64,000 nt of DNA, from assembly GCA_001566295.1 (NCBI GenBank), contig KQ964252.1, positions 1,116,001 through 1,180,000 on the forward strand. The letters are read 5' to 3'. The stretch comes from Microdochium bolleyi (Eukaryota > Ascomycota > Sordariomycetes > Xylariales > Microdochiaceae). Position 1 is the stretch's first letter. Each line of letters begins with the position of its first letter. Below are positions 54,909 to 64,000 of the stretch, piece by piece. The notes beneath the pieces were generated by a model that was not told the origin of the DNA, did no database searches, and saw only the letters and a program-made list of their open reading frames with translations. The position numbers and the translations under genes were made by a program.

Positions 54909-56696
54909 GCTTTGTTGTCCCCGAGAGCGCGGCGAGGGAGGAGCGCCGTCGAGAAGGACAGGCCCGGTGGAGGCAGCCACGGCCACGGCGGTCGCTATCG
55001 CTAGTGAGCCTCACCGGGGCATTTGGCACGGCGATTTCCGAGGGCTGCAGGGGCCTGTGCCGGGACGAGTGCTCCGCCTGCTCGCGGCCACCCCGCCAGC
55101 GGGTGACTCGCGTCTCGACAACGCCATCTGCTGCGTCGGCCCCTAGTCGGCAGAGGTCGCGTGCTCCTGGCCACACCCGGGCCTGGAACGATGCTGATGC
55201 GCAAGGATGCGAGCAGAGCAGCCGCCACTGCCAGGGCAGGTCGGCAGGATGCCGGTGGCAGCGAGAGGCTGAAGATCCCTGCCTGGCTGGCTGCCGGATC
55301 GGCGTCGGATCGAGGCCAGGGATTCCTCCCGGCGGCCGAGCCAGCAGATCTCCCGTGGACGCGGTCCCACGTGGCTCGTCGGCCAGCAACCTTACGGAGG
55401 CCATCAAGTGTTGCTGCATTGTCGCCTTGTCGGGCTCCTTCAAACCCTCCTTGCAATCTAGCTTTTGCACAGCGCCTGTCTGTCTGGGCCCACTGCACGC
55501 TGTGCTGAGACGGCCGAGTGTCCAAGGCAAGGGCCCGTGTCCGGAGCACGATCGACGATCGATCTGGCCTTGCCCCACTGGAGCGGCTGGTGAGGTGTTT
55601 GGCACTCGGCACTGCTCTTCAGGCGGGTTCGTCCGCCCCAGTGCTCGGGCTTGGGAAGGGCCAGCCATCGTGCGCATGCAACGGTCTTGAGATTGACGGC
55701 AATGTCTTTATAAGGTACCTTGTGCTGGGTGCTTGTCCCCAGGCAAGGGCCACCGTCGTGCGTTTGCATCTCCGTCCTGTGCTTCTCCAGTCTACACCTC
55801 ACTACAATAGGGTAATTACTGCCGGCCGAAACCTCGCAAGCCACGTCCCCCCACTCCTGCCATTCCACAAGCATCCATGGATAGAGGTAGAGAGACCCTT
55901 GAGTCCGCCCTGTCTCGAGCCCTGTTCTCCGTACGGCGGCTTGTGACTTGCCAAGGCAACGAAGGGGCAGCTATCTGATGTGCAATACGACCTGAGCACC
56001 GAACCATTCAACAAAGTCCGAGAGTCACTACAAACACCCGGAGAATTGGCAGTGGCCGCTCTGAACCTTTGCAAAAGCCTCACAAATCACTACCATAATC
56101 AATGGTTGCGCCTTGGTCTTGCGTCATTCAGTGTTGGTCATCCCAGTTGGCACACAATGTGCAATATCGAGTCTATCTATTTCCATGAAGATGAGCAACC
56201 TCTCATGTCAGGCCATGACGATCGGCGACGCCGTGGAGACCAGTATTGCTGGAGAACCAACAGCCTGGCGTAGAGCCGAGGTGATCTCAAACCTCCGCGC
56301 ATGGCCATATCAGACGTTCGCTTGTATGCAACAAGTCCACCGTCGTGTTAGGACGTCGTTTGTGGCAACGCAGGCTTCACCACCAAAGCTAGCAGCTTGG
56401 CAGCGCGTCGAGGATGCTTGGAATAGCACATGGGGCGCAGCCAAGCACAACCTGTAGTTGCGGCATCCGTCATGACCAGCACCGGATTCGACATTCTCAA
56501 AATTACTCAAGCTCGTGTTGGCAGGCATAGATGTTCCGTAGAGGTGTCCAGCACCAGAGAGACCAGCCGTACCGTCGATCTATTCTCATTTCTCGGCCCC
56601 GACTTGCAGGAACACCATGAGGACCGCAGCGTATCTGTCGGTGGTCCACAAAGCCATCAGCAACGTCTCAAATACCCGTGCGACTGTACTCATGAC
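54909..56696. other. 1.8-kb histidine kinase upstream region
   Basis: Large overlapping frames at 54736-55690 on both strands lack domains and are GC-composition artefacts. It presumably contains the kinase promoter and the DUF6594 gene's 3' end. Nothing else recognised. Confidence 0.45.
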
Positions 56697-57749
56697 TTAC
56701 GCGGCCGTCGCCCCCAGTGCTTCAAAGGGCTTGGTTGCCATGAAAAAAGATAGCACGAGCAAGAAGACAAACACAAACACCGTGATGACCAAGAGCATCA
56801 TGTCCTGGCTGCTCGGCGAGAGGCACCGCAGGATCCAGATTGGAACGATGAGCATGCTGACGCCGACGAGGACAATCACGGCCGAAACGAACCCGTCCAT
56901 GCGCTCATCAGAATAATACGAGATGACGCCCGCGTCATGCTTGGGGACCTGGTCGGCGGTCCTGGCCGTGTCACGCCACCCGCGCCAGGTGCGCAGGCGC
57001 AGCGAGCTGTCGATCGCTGAGCGCAAGGGGGTGGTCTCCTTCTCGGCGAGGCAGACCATGTCGTCGACGTGGTTGAAGAGGTACCCCTGCTCCGCGGCGT
57101 CGATGGCACGGTAGTCGTGGTTGAAGTGCCAGTTGCTGACGTTCTTGATATTGCGGCGCGGGGCCTTGGCGTATGCACAGAGTCTGGTCTGCTGCATGAT
57201 GAAACCGTCTGTCACAGATTTGATATATGATGTTAGTGGTGGCGGCCTTCACGGAGACTTCTGTCGCTGTCGTTAAAGCCATATTCAAGAAGCAGAGGTT
57301 TCAACGCAACAACTAAACGTACTGTACTTGGGCAGAAGCTTAGCAATCTCTGCCACAATTGCGGCCCTCTCCGGCTCGTCGTCGCGGAGCGAGCCGTTAT
57401 TCACATCTGCTCCATACACAGAGCTGTACTGCTTGTCCAGCGCCTCCAGCCTCTCCTCGAGTCTGGCGAGCTGGTCCTGCATGTCAAGCGCGACCCGCGC
57501 GTTCAACACGCCGAAGCGGCGAAAGAGCAGCAGCTCGTTGTCGGAGGCGAGGAACTCGGAGTATCCGCGGTAGCCAACGTACTTCCAGGGCTTCTCTTCG
57601 ATGTCGGCCTCGGTTGGCCTGGGCTCAGCCATGGTGGTGGTGATGTTGGTGTTGGTCGAGTTAGTGCTGCGGCGGTTGTCGACCGAGGCCTGCTCTGCAT
57701 GGACCTCGGCACCCTCCTTCGAGCTGGGATCCTCGGCCTGCGAGATCAT
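56697..57749 (-). CDS. DUF6594 domain membrane protein
   Basis: Predicted 312 residues from exons 57749-57323 and 57208-56697 (114-nt GTACGT...CAG intron). After about 50 variable N-terminal residues comes YVGYRGYSEFLASDNELLLFRRFGVLNARVALDMQDQLARLEERLEALD, the hallmark opening of fungal DUF6594 proteins. It contains an amphipathic, coiled-coil-like helix. Exon 2 continues with the helical middle part (NWHFNHDYRAID and related) and ends with two strong helices (about 250-272 and 280-303). The family is very large in Pezizomycotina and has no established biochemical role; its layout suggests a membrane-anchored coiled-coil protein. A more internal Met (in TTTMAEP) is an alternative start. Confidence 0.85.
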
Positions 57750-58612
57750 TATATATTACTTGTGAGTGTCGTTGTTGTGATGGTTGAAGTTTGGTGTTTG
57801 AGCTTTCTTGCCGAAATGGATTCTGAGCAGAAATGCCCGGGAAGATCTGTGGACACTTATACGGAACACAGGGCCATCCAACTCGGCACCAAAATCCTGC
57901 CTGAGAGGAGCTGCGCCTGAGGCGTCCCGCCATTTCGAACTTTGGCTGCCAGCCTCGTACAAGGCCGCCAGGCTTTGCCGTGGCAGCCTGTGATATGCCC
58001 TGCCTTTGAACCTGCCTGGGGCGGTGCAAATAGCATGGCTACTCGTCGAGGCAGTGTGTCCGACTGCGGCCCACCAGCAGGCATATCTCTCGCCTGGTCC
58101 GAGGGGTGATTGGATGACACAAGGCGAGTATACATCTTACCTTATTTGCATGCTGCGGGAACCCGTCCTGGCACACGTACGTGGCCGCCTCTAGAACACA
58201 GAAACGGCAGAGCATGACCGTCCATTGTTCAAAGAAAGGCCAGCTGCCTCGCCGAGGTTACACCCGTCGCTGCCAGCACAGCGAGGCTGTTGGGCTATTG
58301 TGGTACCCGCGTGGCCACGGCTCTTGCGGTGGGGGGTCTTGGGAGTCTCAGGCAGTCAATTTCGATCTGGGACGCGCCGAGGCAGTCGTTTCCCTCTGAA
58401 TCATATTATGAACGGGAACAGGCGGTATATAGTTCAAGTCAGATGCAGCACAGTTGTTCCCCGAGACTCTCTCTCTCTCTCACAACGCGAATTCAAGGCC
58501 GATATGCAAGCACCAAACACTGGTTGGCTGAAAAAGGATCAAACGCAAAATAACGACTCCTCTCACACAAGTCAAACCAACAATCGACGATTCCCCAGAG
58601 TTCGCATTTACG
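57750..58612. other. Divergent intergenic region
   Basis: Lies between the DUF6594 gene (minus) and the low-complexity hypothetical gene (plus). It contains a short CT microsatellite at about 58467-58481, just before the next start. No other gene seen. Confidence 0.45.
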
Positions 58613-59176
58613 ATGGAGGTACAAGACACCCGCTGGGCGTCGCGAGCAACACCAGCAACAACAGTCCACGGTACTACTGCCGAGCACGACACCACCACGG
58701 CCACAACAACGACAGAAACAACATGTACCACGGGAGAAGCAGAAGCAGCGCCGGCCGCTAGCGGCAGAACCCCCATCGACAACGAAAACAAAGATCCTCT
58801 GTACCGCGGCGTCCCCATACATGTCGACAAGAAGAAGAAGAAAACGAACAAAGACGGCGCCCAGCGAGCAACCGCCGCCGCGGCGCCGTCCAACAGTTCC
58901 CGAAACACGAGTGCGAGCACGAGCCAGAACACGGCCAACAGCGCCGAGTCTTCGAGTGGTGGTGGTGGTGGTGGTGGAAGCGGCGGGAACGCTGGTGACG
59001 AGGGCTCCGACGATGAAGGCGAGGACGAACGTGGTGGTGGTGACGATAGTCAGAATCGGGACGCGGAGAGGGAGACGCTGGATCTCGAGGAAATACGCCG
59101 GCGGGTGGAGCAGAACAGCCGCTCCGCGAGCGATAATGGGCTGGAGAGCAAGTCACGGTGGTGGCAGAGGCGTTGA
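58613..59176 (+). CDS. Hypothetical low-complexity charged protein
   Basis: 187 residues in one exon. Thr-rich (about 17-40), then DNENKDPLYRGVPIHVDKKKKKTNKDG, a small conserved-looking segment with a Lys run that could act as a nuclear localisation signal. After that come Ser/Asn/Gly-rich and Asp/Glu-rich disordered stretches, with a seven-Gly run encoded by GGT repeats. The end, LDLEEIRRRVEQNSRSASDNGLESKSRWWQRR, predicts an amphipathic helix and basic tail. A 152-codon frame lies opposite and is judged a shadow. Similar small disordered proteins are common orphans in these fungi; function unknown. Confidence 0.45.
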   Translation: MEVQDTRWASRATPATTVHGTTAEHDTTTATTTTETTCTTGEAEAAPAASGRTPIDNENKDPLYRGVPIHVDKKKKKTNKDGAQRATAAAAPSNSSRNTSASTSQNTANSAESSSGGGGGGGSGGNAGDEGSDDEGEDERGGGDDSQNRDAERETLDLEEIRRRVEQNSRSASDNGLESKSRWWQRR

Positions 59177-59519
59177 AGGGAGTGTTGCGCATGGTGCGAG
59201 AACCTGAGGGGTTAGCCGGTGAGCACTTGGATGACTGTCCTTGACTGGAGTTAGCAGTCATTCTGAAGCTATTTACTTTGGACATTTTTTTGTCACTTTG
59301 TCAACGAGGGCAGACACAGCGTGATACAATCACGTTCGAGGGTTGCATCACTCTCGTCGATATACTACATCTTCGCCTAAATCAAATTGCACCTCTTCGG
59401 TTTATGATCAGGATAATTTGAAACGATGGCAAACATCCTACCCGTGAAAATGGTATCCTCCCGCCCAGGCTTCACGAGAACCAGCCTCGTGTACACACGC
59501 CCGCCTTCCAAGCAGCACA
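59177..59519. other. Convergent 3' flanks
   Basis: 343 bases between the hypothetical gene (plus) and the second regulator (minus). Nothing recognised beyond AT-rich 3' flank character. Confidence 0.5.
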
Positions 59520-61529
59520 TCAATGGGCAACACCGCCGTTCGCGATCCACCGCTGGACCTGCCAGCAGGCCCTCAGACACGCGATCGAGAAGACAAAGTC
59601 CTCGAACCCGACCGCCAGGCCCGTCGTGGCCATCTTCCGCCTGATGTACTTGCCCCGCATGTCCGGCTTCGTGCTGGGACACAGCACGAGCAGCACCCAC
59701 AGGTAGATGCCCGGGATCTTCTTCCACCGGGACAGGGGGACCCGGAGCATCGCGTCGGACAGCGCGGACAGCGTCTGGGCCCTGGGGTACCGCGCGAACG
59801 GCGTGAGGGACTTGATCGAGGAGCTGTACACGAGGCCCGCGAGACGGATCGTCTCCGCGAGGGCGGCCGCCGCTTCCGCATCGCTGCTGCTGCTGCCAGT
59901 GTCGCTGTCCTTCCTCGTGGCTGTGGCGGGGGGCATCTTGAGGAGCCTGTCGTGCAGCCAGGATGCTGTGGTCTGGATCTTGATCTTGGAGGCGATGCTG
60001 ATGCCGCCGCCACCGCCGCCGCCGCCATTACCGTGCTGGATTGTTGGTGGCGTAGTGACTGATGTGGTGAGGAAGCGCACGTCGTCCAGGATCGAGGCCA
60101 GGCAGGCGTCGATGCCCAGATCGGCCTGCACGTCGAGAAACGTGCTCGGCCCGGCGATCAGGGGGCAGTCGAATCCGTGTGGCCAGCTTGTCGGAGATGG
60201 CCAAGGCGCGTTGTAGCTGGGGTCGCCTTTCTGCCAGCAGAGGTCCTCCTCGAAGCCGCAGGCGAGCTCGTAGTCGGTTCTGTGGAGGCAAAGTGTGAGC
60301 CTGCGTCTGTCATCACTCGTGGTGGACTTGTGACACAGGAGTGAGAAGAGCAAGGGAAGCGGTTGCCCGGACTTACAGGATTGGGATTGCGCCGGCTACT
60401 GGATCAGCCAGGCCACTGATGCCGCCGCAGAGGCGGAGCATCTCCTTGATACCCCTCTGGTGAGCACGCATGCTCTCTTCAGTTCCCCAAAACCACTGCA
60501 AGATCCGTCAGCCATCAGGTGCTCAAGAGTGACGGCCAGAAAAGACACCTGGCGACGGGCAAATACTGACCTCCATCACGACCATACTCAGGATGCACTT
60601 GATGAGCTCAACCGCGACAGCCCGGAACGTCTCCGGAGTCGAGCTGGCCAGGTAGCTGTTAATGTACCCCAGCACGGTCGACTTGATGGAAAGTGTCTCC
60701 CGTGTCGAGTCACGCTCGAGCCCACAGGTGGTCGCGGCCATCAGGATCCCAATGTTTGGCATCAGCGGGCTCTGGAGCTGCCAGTGGAGGACATTGTTCT
60801 TCCAAAACGTAGGCTGGCTCTCCCCGTCGATGGAGACCAGGTTCGGGACGACGTTGCGGAGATCTGGCATGCTGTCAGCGCATATGTAACGCCTCCGTGG
60901 GATCGATCCCAGGGCCTTACAGTAGTGAAGTAGCTCAGTGTTCCGCTTCGTAGACTCCAATGGGAACGCATTGAGCGTGGTTCCGATTTCAGTGAGTATG
61001 CCACCCAGCATGGGGAACCTTGGGGAGGGGACCGAACGATCACCGCATCCATCGAGCAGAAATGGTTTCTTCGTTCTGACAGTCAAGGTGAAGGTGCCTG
61101 ATTGCGAGTGCGTCCAACTTCTAGCACTGTCATCACTTTGGTCGTCCTCGCTCTGCCTTCGACTGGACTCCCGGCTGGACTTGGGCTCGCTGGAGATGGA
61201 CACCTTGTGCTTTGGAGGCCTGCCTGTGGCCGGGAGCTCGTCCCAGGAGCCGAGCTGGAAGACCTTGACATGACGCTCTTGTGGTGCTCTTGTACCGGTT
61301 CGGACACACTCGACAGGGGGAAACCTTCTTGCACAGTTGACGCATGCCGTTTCGATATCTTTGAAGATGCACTATCGTTGGATGGTTAGCGTTTTTGTTG
61401 ATAGAAAGGCTGCAATGAACCGTCTACCTTTTGCTTGCGGCGCTGGCATTCCAGACATGAGTATTGCTTGCGTGGTCTCCTAGGGTTGGTGGCCGTGGAA
61501 ACAACCACGGGCTCCAAAATCTTAGACAT
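59520..61529 (-). CDS. Zn2Cys6 transcription factor (fungal_trans_2 type)
   Basis: Predicted 574 residues from five minus-strand exons: 61529-61428, 61371-60921, 60863-60571, 60495-60377 and 60279-59520. The zinc cluster is completed by splicing: C25-x2-C28-x6-C35-x8-C44-x2-C47-x8-C56, preceded by a basic RRPRKQYS stretch. A Ser/Glu/Asp-rich linker (about 90-125) follows. Then comes TELLHYY...LQSPLMPNIGILMAATTC, the start of the fungal-specific C-terminal domain (PF11951-like) seen in many short regulators. The C-terminal half contains a Gly run and ends in helices. A nuclear regulator of unknown targets. The second intron (60920-60864, 57 nt) has no in-frame stop, so a longer unspliced form is possible. 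The zinc spacing with eight residues in the last loop is at the longer end for the class. Confidence 0.83.
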
Positions 61530-62669
61530 AAGTACGGCTTCTAGTCTCTGCTGGTGTCAATGCCGGTCGTAGCCCTATAGCTCGGATGGCAAGGGAGAGT
61601 GGGAGAGACCCGGCAGCTTGGGTTCTGCATACCGTCGGGTTTAACTACTCCAAGGTATCACCGTCTCAGCCCAGCAGCCCAGGGGCGAAATAGGCTTCAC
61701 ATGTTCCACCCCGGTGGGCGTAGCAGGAAAAGCAAAGCCCTATACTTGTCTGCGGCCAGCCCGTGGATCGCCTTGCAATGCGCGGTTGCGATTCGCAGGG
61801 GGGGCTCCTGAGCATCTGGGGGTCCTCACAGTAAGGCCCAGGTGCCGGACCCTGACCCTAGCAGCTGAAAGTCCAGGCTCTAGACTAGGTGGCTCCTAGG
61901 ACGGAGCAGCACTAGCGACATTGGCACGGCCGAGCCGGTGGGTGTCTCGCTTCGGAGACGAATGGGTATGCTTATTTCAACTGACTAGCGGAAGTCAATC
62001 TGGTTGTGCTGAGGCTGGCCCGGGCCCGGGCTCGTGATGACCTGGAAACGGTCCGAGCCGGACGACTCCAACGACACAGCGGTCCACGGGTGTTTCTGCC
62101 CTCTTCTTCAAGGTGAACCAGGCAAGCAGAACACGACGAAAGCGAGCTCGCTCCGAGCCACAAACATCGTTGCAGCTCGCAGCTACATCGAGCCCAAAGC
62201 CTGACTGACGCTCGGGGGTGAGCATCGCCTGTGCTGTGCCAAGTCCTCCGAGATCGCGCATATGCGGCTGGTAGGACCGAGCCAGGACTGTGCAAGATCG
62301 TCGAAGCACGGTTGGACGTAGACGAAGACTGTGCTTTTTGTTTGAGATCGATCACATGCAGCCGGGGGGGCCAACCTCTTCCGATTCATGGTTCTCCACA
62401 GCTTCGCAACACTTGGCTTCGCGTCCAGATTCCCAGCCTGGCGGTACGTTTGTGGCAGGGGTTCGTTCCACTGAACTGTAGCGTGTGCCTTCCCCAGTAA
62501 GTCCAGGCCCAGGTGACAGGTGTGCGCTTATCGATTGACCCCACTACCCCTCTACCCGTCCTTCCCCAAAAGAAAAAAAGTCATTAGCAGCGGCGCACGA
62601 CACGGCCGGGCAGCACAACAGGTCAACCGCCATTCGAGCGCACGGAAGCTAGCGACGTTGCATACGACC
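61530..62669. other. 1.1-kb divergent intergenic region
   Basis: Between the second regulator (minus) and Tsr4 (plus). No gene or tRNA-like fold was convincing. The last 100 bases before Tsr4 include a CCCC/AAAA-type leader. Confidence 0.45.
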
Positions 62670-64000
62670 ATGGCTCCGCCGAAGCAGTACGACAGCGAGT
62701 CCTCGGAAGGAGAAGAGGACGATTACACCGAGACCAACGTCCTCCTGGGCTATGCCTCCAAGGACCCCGGTGATGACAGCATTAGCCGGCTAGGTGGCCG
62801 TCCGGTACGCGCCTTCCTCTTCCCAGCACATTTTGCCTCACCAAGCTCTTCAGTACTGACCGCCATATGCAACTTAGGACTGGCTCGAGGCCGGGAAGCC
62901 CCCCTCAGCAGCCCTCGCGCGATGCAAAATCTGCAAGGATCACATGGTCCTCCTCCTCCAGCTCAACGCCGAGCTTCCGACCCAGTTCCCCGGCCACGAG
63001 AGACGACTCTATGTCTTCTCCTGCAAGCGCAAGAGCTGCCGCAGGAGAGACGGTAGTACGAGCGTCATCCGCGGGCTGAGAGTCGAGCCAGGCGCCAAGG
63101 CGGCCTCCACAGCGGAGAAGAAGGAGGACAAAAAGAGTAAAGCCGAGGAGAAGAATAATACAGCAAAGCCGCCGAGTAACTTGGGAGAGACGCTATTCGG
63201 ATCGAAAGGGCTGGGCACATCCTCCGGCAGCGCGAACCCTTTCGCGACAGGACCATCAGCTGGCGGGAACAGCAGTAACCCGTTCGCAAGCCCTAGTAAC
63301 CCTTTCGCGGCTCCCGCGACAACTGCCCAAAAGACGACCACTGAGACCAGGCCAGAGGAAGACGAGGCCAAGACCAAGGTCGAGGAAGAGGCGAAGTCAC
63401 TGCCCAAGTCTTTCGCCGAAACACTATCACTCAACAACCCGCAAGACCCGTCCTTAAACCCCCCACCACCGCCCGAGCCATGGCCGACAGAAACAGACCA
63501 GCCGTCGCCGTACCCGGTGTCCTACCTGAGCGAGGCCGAGTTCGAGACCCTCGACCCCACGCCGCAGACGATACCCCAGGCCACGAGGATGGACGTGGAC
63601 GACTCTTCGGGCGCGTCCGGCGGCGGCAAGGAGGACAAGGAGGTCTTCGAGTCCAGCATGGACTTTGACTTCCAGAAGTTCGCCGATCGGCTGGCGCAGA
63701 ACCCAGAGCAGTCGATCCGCTACGAGTTCGCGGGCCAGCCGCTGCTGTACAGCAAGACCGATGCCGTGGGTCAAGCCATCACCGCAGCGCACGCCGCAGG
63801 CGGCGGGGCGAACAGAGGAATCCCTCGCTGTGGCAACTGCGGCGCGCCGAGGACGTTTGAGGTGCAGCTGTGCCCGCATGCTATCACGGAGCTCGAGACT
63901 GACGAGATGTCGCTGGACGGCATGGACTGGGGTACCATTATCGTGGGAGTGTGTGAGCGCGACTGCCAGGCCCGCGGGGTGAAGGAGGGTGAAGCGGGAT
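62670..64000 (+). CDS. TSR4: Tsr4/PDCD2-family ribosome assembly chaperone (3' end beyond the window)
   Basis: Partial: exons 62670-62804 and 62878-64000+, joined at a 73-nt GTACGC...TAG intron. 419 residues are visible and the frame is still open at the edge. The N-terminus has the acidic SESSEGEEDDYTETNVLLGYASK followed by LGGRPDWLEAG, the classic PDCD2 opening. A zinc-binding block CKICKDHMVLLLQLNAELP and RRLYVFSCKRKSCRR follows. A long Ser/Pro/Asn-rich linker with repeated NPFA motifs leads to the PDCD2_C domain (IRYEFAGQPLLYS, PRCGNCGAPRTFEVQLCPH, WGTIIVGVCERDC). Yeast Tsr4 is a cytoplasmic chaperone for ribosomal protein uS5 (Rps2) needed for 20S pre-rRNA processing. Only a short part of the protein should be missing. 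Confidence 0.92.

Noticed and set aside
54736..55690. Paired 306- and 313-codon frames on opposite strands upstream of the histidine kinase
   Set aside because: Both are Arg/Ser/Ala/Pro-rich with no domain and mirror each other; interpreted as GC-rich non-coding DNA.
58480..58938. 152-codon minus-strand frame opposite the low-complexity hypothetical protein
   Set aside because: Its hydrophobic runs (Phe, Leu and Val) are what Lys/Thr/Asp codon runs give in antisense. Kept as a doubt because the plus-strand gene is itself weakly supported.

Overview
The window looks like nuclear DNA of a filamentous ascomycete (Pezizomycotina, most likely Sordariomycetes by inference). Genes are split by short introns of about 50-110 nt with GTRNGY-type donors, CTRAY-like branch sites and YAG acceptors. 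The coding DNA is GC-rich with strong G/C third positions, and intergenic spaces are long (0.4-3.1 kb). The gene families are typically fungal: Zn2Cys6 regulators, a DUF6594 membrane protein, a Fig1 protein, a hybrid histidine kinase and an Hsp30-type small heat-shock protein. I rebuilt 21 protein genes by joining frames at splice sites. Every junction keeps phase, but all splice sites are inferred, with no transcript evidence. I saw no rRNA, tRNA, CRISPR array or intact transposon.

Layout. 0.6-6.3 kb: AIM24 (mitochondrial organisation) and a monocarboxylate-type MFS permease, both plus strand. 6.7-13.2 kb: on the minus strand, a LacZ-type GH2 beta-galactosidase with a 23-nt microexon, and a GT31-like type II glycosyltransferase with a PAN-like cysteine tail. 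14.9-17.1 kb: a small single-pass membrane protein, convergent with an Hsp30-like small heat-shock gene whose promoter carries a perfect heat-shock element. 18.2-29.1 kb: a Zn2Cys6 regulator divergent from an MFS sugar transporter, then a convergent amino-acid permease.

29.1-34.8 kb: a 3.1-kb gene-free interval with palindromes, then a LEA-like mitochondrial protein with four 11-residue repeats, and a shortened Rei1/ZNF622-like zinc-finger protein. 35.5-44.3 kb: a BAHD-like acyltransferase, a PAP2 lipid phosphatase, a P450 with low-complexity insertions, and an AUH-type enoyl-CoA hydratase. 44.8-50.0 kb: a tail-anchored hypothetical protein, Fig1 and a VOC/glyoxalase-fold protein. 51.2-61.5 kb: a 1211-residue hybrid histidine kinase, a DUF6594 protein, a low-complexity hypothetical protein and a second Zn2Cys6 regulator. 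62.7 kb to the end: Tsr4/PDCD2 (pre-40S ribosome assembly), cut off by the window edge.

How the genes work together. Most are independent housekeeping, transport or signalling genes. Possible functional links are the divergent regulator/sugar-transporter pair and the acyltransferase-P450 neighbourhood, though no polyketide or peptide synthase or terpene cyclase is visible. Two ribosome-assembly families (Tsr4 and a Rei1 relative) occur in the window but are far apart. No obviously new defence or mobile system was found. The most interesting items are the truncated Rei1-like gene, the variant third motif of the PAP2 phosphatase, the split alpha-crystallin domain with its heat-shock promoter, and the 11-mer repeat protein.
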